This document shows positions 14,028-16,812 of a stretch of DNA of 16,812 bases, one piece after another. The stretch's first letter is position 1. The number at the start of each line of letters is the position of its first letter. A program made the translations under genes and the position numbers. The notes under the pieces were generated by a model, which had not been told where the DNA came from, did not search any database, and worked only from the letters and a program-made list of their open reading frames with translations. Source of the DNA: an uncultured Oscillospiraceae bacterium (GTDB lineage Bacteria > Bacillota > Clostridia > Oscillospirales > Acutalibacteraceae). The DNA is taken from NCBI GenBank assembly GCA_902489595.1, contig CABUAS010000038.1, positions 1 to 16,812 of the forward strand, given 5' to 3'.

Positions 14028-14056
14028 ATTATAGCATATATTAATATTAATTACAA
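14028..14056 (-). promoter_or_regulatory. Promoter of the HAD-Nudix/cysteine desulfurase/thiI operon
   Basis: On the minus strand, TTGTAA (14056-14051), a 17-bp spacer and a perfect TATAAT (14033-14028) with TG one base upstream (extended -10). The start is near 14021. Confidence 0.75.
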
Positions 14057-14061
14057 TAATA

Positions 14062-14090
14062 TTGCCGTGGAATGGATTTTGTGTTAAAAT
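14062..14090 (+). promoter_or_regulatory. Promoter of the DUF1624-type membrane protein gene
   Basis: TTGCCG (14062-14067), a 17-bp spacer and TAAAAT (14085-14090) with TG one base upstream. Its -35 is only 5 bp from the -35 of the divergent promoter. Confidence 0.6.
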
Positions 14091-14117
14091 ATTTTTATCA
14101 ATGCAAAGGGTGGTAAG

Positions 14118-14885
14118 ATGAGAGAAGGAACAAGAAGAATTTATTTTCTTGATGAGCTTCGCGGATTTGCCGTAATCTGTATGGTAATTCACCATATGTT
14201 TTACGATTTCGGCTTTGTTCTCGGTTTTTCGTGGGGCGCAAAAATATTTGATTTAATGTGTTATTTACAGCCGATTTTCTGGGCAATATTTATTGTTACA
14301 TCAGGTATATGCTCACGCCTGTCACGCAACACGCTGAAAAGGGGACTTATTGTTTTCGGCGCAGGTCTTGCCGTAACGCTTGTTACGGCGGTGATTATGC
14401 CGAAAATGGGTATGAGCGGCGCAGAAATATATTTCGGTATACTTTCGTGCCTCGGCTCGTGTATGATTTTAACGGGTCTTTTGATGCCTGCGGTTGAAAA
14501 AACAAAGCCTGTTATCGGTATGGGTGTTTCGCTTTTTCTGTTTTTTGCATTTTACGGCATCAGCTCACACAAAATCCTTTTCGGTCTGGTAACGCTTCCC
14601 GAAGTGCTTTATCGGTATGATTGGCTTTGTCCTTTGGGAATGTTTTCGGATACTTTTGAGAGTGCAGATTATTTTTCAATTATTCCGTGGCTTTTTCTGT
14701 TTCTTTTCGGTGCATTCCTCGGCAAATATGCGAAAGACGGCAGATTCCCGGAAACACTTTACAAAAGCAGAGCAGTTTTTTTGCAGAAAATCGGCAAAAA
14801 CAGCCTGTGGGTTTATCTTCTGCACCAGCCTGTGCTGTATGGGTTGATGTATCTGATTGCATTGGTGATTGCGTTAGCGCAATAA
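14118..14885 (+). CDS. DUF1624/HGSNAT-like membrane acyltransferase homologue
   Basis: A 255-residue polytopic membrane protein. The N-terminal segment RIYFLDELRGFAVICMVIHH (7-26) followed by MFYDF is the hallmark of the DUF1624/heparan-alpha-glucosaminide N-acetyltransferase-like family; the Asp12, Arg15 and the His25/His26 pair are its conserved polar residues. About seven hydrophobic segments follow, and the end has the family-typical GKNSLWVYLLHQPVLYG (about 227-243). Known members move acetyl groups across the membrane onto sugars; the bacterial substrates are mostly undefined, so the substrate here is open. The start at 14118 follows AAAGGGTGGT, and an extended -10 promoter is 28 bp upstream. 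Monocistronic; the stop at 14885 is followed by a hairpin without a rightward T-tract. Confidence 0.85.
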   Translation: MREGTRRIYFLDELRGFAVICMVIHHMFYDFGFVLGFSWGAKIFDLMCYLQPIFWAIFIVTSGICSRLSRNTLKRGLIVFGAGLAVTLVTAVIMPKMGMSGAEIYFGILSCLGSCMILTGLLMPAVEKTKPVIGMGVSLFLFFAFYGISSHKILFGLVTLPEVLYRYDWLCPLGMFSDTFESADYFSIIPWLFLFLFGAFLGKYAKDGRFPETLYKSRAVFLQKIGKNSLWVYLLHQPVLYGLMYLIALVIALAQ

Positions 14886-14898
14886 GAACAGGACACAG

Positions 14899-14928
14899 AA
14901 AAAGGGGGAGGGCACAGTGACCCTCCCC
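14899..14928 (-). terminator. Terminator built from a GTAGGG-family element
   Basis: Read leftward, TGTAGGGGAGGG then CCCTCCCC form a perfect 8-bp GC stem (14928-14921 with 14912-14905, 8-nt loop), directly followed by CTTTTTC. It closes the phosphohexomutase/small peptide transcript. On the plus strand no T run follows, so it is a poorer terminator for the DUF1624 gene. Confidence 0.75.
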
Positions 14929-14942
14929 TACATATTGCTGCT

Positions 14943-15041
14943 TTATGCAAATATTGCGTAAACGCCTACGGCAAGGCCGCTGCCTGCCATAAGAATTGCC
15001 ATTATGATTGCGGTTACACGCACCCATTTTCTGTTCTGCAT
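14943..15041 (-). CDS. 32-residue membrane peptide resembling Prli42/DUF4044
   Basis: A short gene with an excellent GGAGGT site 5 nt before ATG 15041, 30 bp after the phosphohexomutase stop, and ended by TAA and then a terminator. The product starts MQNRKWVRVTAIIMAILMAG and ends in VGVYAIFA: a basic, aromatic N-terminus of 8 residues followed by one transmembrane helix to the end, no signal cleavage motif. The pattern (M-x-N-K/R-x-x-V-R followed by a single methionine-rich helix of about 22 residues) matches the Prli42/DUF4044 miniproteins of Firmicutes; Prli42 anchors the stressosome to the membrane in Listeria. Similarity is from memory and length; stressosome genes are not in the window. 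The strong ribosome binding site and operon position make translation likely. Confidence 0.78.
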   Translation of the reverse strand: MQNRKWVRVTAIIMAILMAGSGLAVGVYAIFA

Positions 15042-15071
15042 AGTGAACCTCCGTTTTTTACATCTTTTATA

Positions 15072-16784
15072 TTACATAAACTTAACCGTGTCGGCAATCA
15101 GTTTATCTGCTGTCTGCTGAGCGGTTTCTTTTGTTTTGCCGATTGCGGTGATGTAAGTTTTGATTTTCGGCTCTGTGCCGCTCGGTCTTACGATTACGCC
15201 GTTGCCGTCTGCCGTTTTATAGGCAAGCACATTTGATTTCGGCAAATCAATTTTTTCTTCTCTGCCCGTATCAAGATATTTTGACGTGCTCATCTGATAA
15301 TCGCCGATATAGGTTACGGGCGTGCCTGCAAATTCTTTCGGCGGATTTTCACGCAGAGAAGTCATAATCTGCGCCATTTTTTCCATACCTGCCGCGCCCT
15401 CAAACTCATAGCTCTTAACAATATTGCAATAATAGCCGAACTCACTGTAAATATCGTTCATAACTTCAACAAGCGATTTGCCCTGCATTTTGTAGTAAGA
15501 CGCCATTTCGCAAATCATCATTGAGCCTACAACTGCGTCTTTATCCCTTGCGTGTGTGCCTGCAAGATAGCCGTAGGATTCCTCAAAGCCCATAACAAAA
15601 TCATCTGCTCTGCCCTCTTCTTCAAGGTTTGTGATAAGCTCGCCGATATATTTGAATCCTGTTAAAAGATTTTTGAAAGTACAGCCGTATTTTTTTGCGA
15701 TTTCTTCTGCAAGGTCGGTCGAAACGAAGGATTTAACGGCGATTGCAGTGTCGGAAAGCGTGCCGTTTGCTTTTTTCTGCGAAAGAATGTAATTGAGCAG
15801 CATTACGCCGACTTCGTTGCCGCTCATAAGAACAAGTTTGCCGTCTTTGTCGGGCACGGCAATGCCTACACGGTCGCAGTCAGGGTCGGTTGCAAGCAGA
15901 ATATCGGGTTTAATTTCATCTGCCATTTTCAGTCCGCACTCAAAAACCTGCTCGATTTCAGGATTCGGATAAGGGCAGGTCTGGAAATTACCGTCGGGCA
16001 TTTCCTGCTCGGGCACAACGTAAACATCTTTAATGCCGATTCTGTCAAGAATTTTTCTTACAGGCTTGTTGCCCGTGCCGTTTAAAGGTGTGTAAATAAC
16101 TTTAAGACCTGCGTTTTTGCAGATTTCGGGGTTGATGCACTGCTTCTGAACCTCGTCAAGAAATTCTTCGATAACGTCGTTGCCGATGTATTCAATCAGA
16201 CCGCTTTTAACAGCCTCGTCGAAATCCATAGTCTTAATGCCCGTGAAGTAATCGACTTTCTGAATATAACTGTAAGTTTCTTCTGCCGCCTCGTCAGTCA
16301 TCTGATAGCCGTGGGGGTCGTAGCATTTGTAGCCGTTATATTTGCCCGGGTTGTGAGATGCGGTGAGAATAATGCCGCTTGATGTGTGGAATTTTCTTAT
16401 AGCAAAAGAAAGGCAGGGTGTAGGCTCAAGCTCGTCATAAATATAAACCTTAACGCCGTTTGCGGCAAGAACTTTAGCCGCCTCTTTTGAAAAATATTCG
16501 CTTTTTATTCTTGAATCATAGCCGATTGCTATGCTCGGGTTTTCAAAGTTTTTATTCAGGTAATCCGCAAGTCCCTGAGTTGCTCTGCCTACTGTGTAAA
16601 CATTCATTCTGTTTGTGCCTGCGCCGATAACGCCTCTGAGACCTGCCGTGCCGAATTCGAGGCTTTTGTAAAATCTGTCTAAAATCTCGTCGTCGTTGCC
16701 TTTGATGCTTTCAAGTTCTTCTTTAAGGTCGGGGTCTGCAGTTGCCTTTTCGAGCCATTCGCTGTAAAGTGAATTGATGTCCAT
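15072..16784 (-). CDS. pgcA: Alpha-D-phosphohexomutase (phosphoglucomutase/phosphomannomutase)
   Basis: Interconverts glucose-1-phosphate and glucose-6-phosphate (and possibly mannose phosphates) through a phosphoserine, feeding glycogen, cell-wall and UDP-glucose synthesis. The 570 residues fit the long bacterial PgcA/PGM2-like group. Motifs in order: EFGTAGLRG (43-51), the catalytic loop TASHNPGKYNGYK with Ser143 (141-153), the Mg2+ loop DPDCDR (300-305), the sugar-binding loop GFEESYGYL (399-407) and the phosphate loop RPSGTEPK (533-540). All key residues are present. The start at 16784 has an AAGGAGAC site; the promoter lies at or beyond the window edge. It is followed 30 bp later by the 32-residue membrane peptide gene in the same transcript. 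The exact sugar specificity is not readable from sequence. Confidence 0.95.
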   Translation of the reverse strand: MDINSLYSEWLEKATADPDLKEELESIKGNDDEILDRFYKSLEFGTAGLRGVIGAGTNRMNVYTVGRATQGLADYLNKNFENPSIAIGYDSRIKSEYFSKEAAKVLAANGVKVYIYDELEPTPCLSFAIRKFHTSSGIILTASHNPGKYNGYKCYDPHGYQMTDEAAEETYSYIQKVDYFTGIKTMDFDEAVKSGLIEYIGNDVIEEFLDEVQKQCINPEICKNAGLKVIYTPLNGTGNKPVRKILDRIGIKDVYVVPEQEMPDGNFQTCPYPNPEIEQVFECGLKMADEIKPDILLATDPDCDRVGIAVPDKDGKLVLMSGNEVGVMLLNYILSQKKANGTLSDTAIAVKSFVSTDLAEEIAKKYGCTFKNLLTGFKYIGELITNLEEEGRADDFVMGFEESYGYLAGTHARDKDAVVGSMMICEMASYYKMQGKSLVEVMNDIYSEFGYYCNIVKSYEFEGAAGMEKMAQIMTSLRENPPKEFAGTPVTYIGDYQMSTSKYLDTGREEKIDLPKSNVLAYKTADGNGVIVRPSGTEPKIKTYITAIGKTKETAQQTADKLIADTVKFM

Positions 16785-16812
16785 GTTCCTGTCTCCTTAT
16801 TATTTTATATAC

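Noticed and set aside
13962..14195. N-terminal extension of the HAD-Nudix frame by 78 codons
   Set aside because: The extra segment covers the operon promoter, the predicted transcription start and a hairpin element, has no protein-like pattern, and ATG 13961 has its own AAAGGA site directly before the DFDGT motif.
6490..14930. The repeated hairpins as a CRISPR array
   Set aside because: The units are far apart, differ in arm sequence, have no regular spacers, and there are no cas genes.

Overview
The window looks like a piece of a low-to-mid GC Firmicutes chromosome, most likely a gut Clostridia member of the Oscillospiraceae/Ruminococcaceae type. The basis is strong GGAGG ribosome binding sites, frequent extended -10 promoters (TGnTATAAT-like), meso-diaminopimelate metabolism, a rhodanese-less ThiI of Bacillus/Clostridium type, and a clostridial integrative element. 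The species cannot be fixed from the sequence alone.

Region 1 (1-3290) is the end of an integrated mobile element sitting at the 3' end of a GMP synthase gene. Leftward it carries xis, a tyrosine integrase, a MobC-like ribbon-helix-helix protein and the first codons of a further gene that leaves the window. Rightward, from a divergent promoter, it carries an XRE-family repressor and a 218-residue protein of unknown function, closed by a strong terminator. Two 8-bp direct repeats one helical turn apart lie just inside the guaA end and look like integrase arm sites. The other element end is outside the window.

Region 2 (3269-6371, all leftward) is host chromosome: a GMP synthase that has only the ATP-pyrophosphatase and dimerisation domains (no glutamine amidotransferase domain), an unassigned seven-helix membrane protein, and meso-diaminopimelate dehydrogenase. 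Each has its own promoter and/or terminator.

Region 3 (6372-9197, rightward) is a two-gene operon of a GPH-type MFS transporter and a single-pass membrane-anchored extracytoplasmic protein.

Region 4 (9198-14117, leftward) is a tight operon: a HAD-phosphatase/Nudix fusion, a NifS/IscS-type cysteine desulfurase (17-bp overlap), ThiI, and a membrane-anchored class B sortase homologue that appears to have lost all its catalytic residues. Cysteine desulfurase and ThiI together form the sulfur relay for 4-thiouridine in tRNA.

Region 5 (14118-16784) holds a DUF1624-type membrane acyltransferase homologue (rightward), then leftward a 32-residue membrane peptide resembling the Prli42/DUF4044 group and an alpha-phosphohexomutase.

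A family of short hairpin elements with GTAGGG-type ends is scattered through the chromosomal part (about 6490, 9126, 9169, 10142, 11580, 11623, 13989, 14905) and I saw none in the mobile element. One copy lies in frame inside the sortase-like gene and one has become a terminator.
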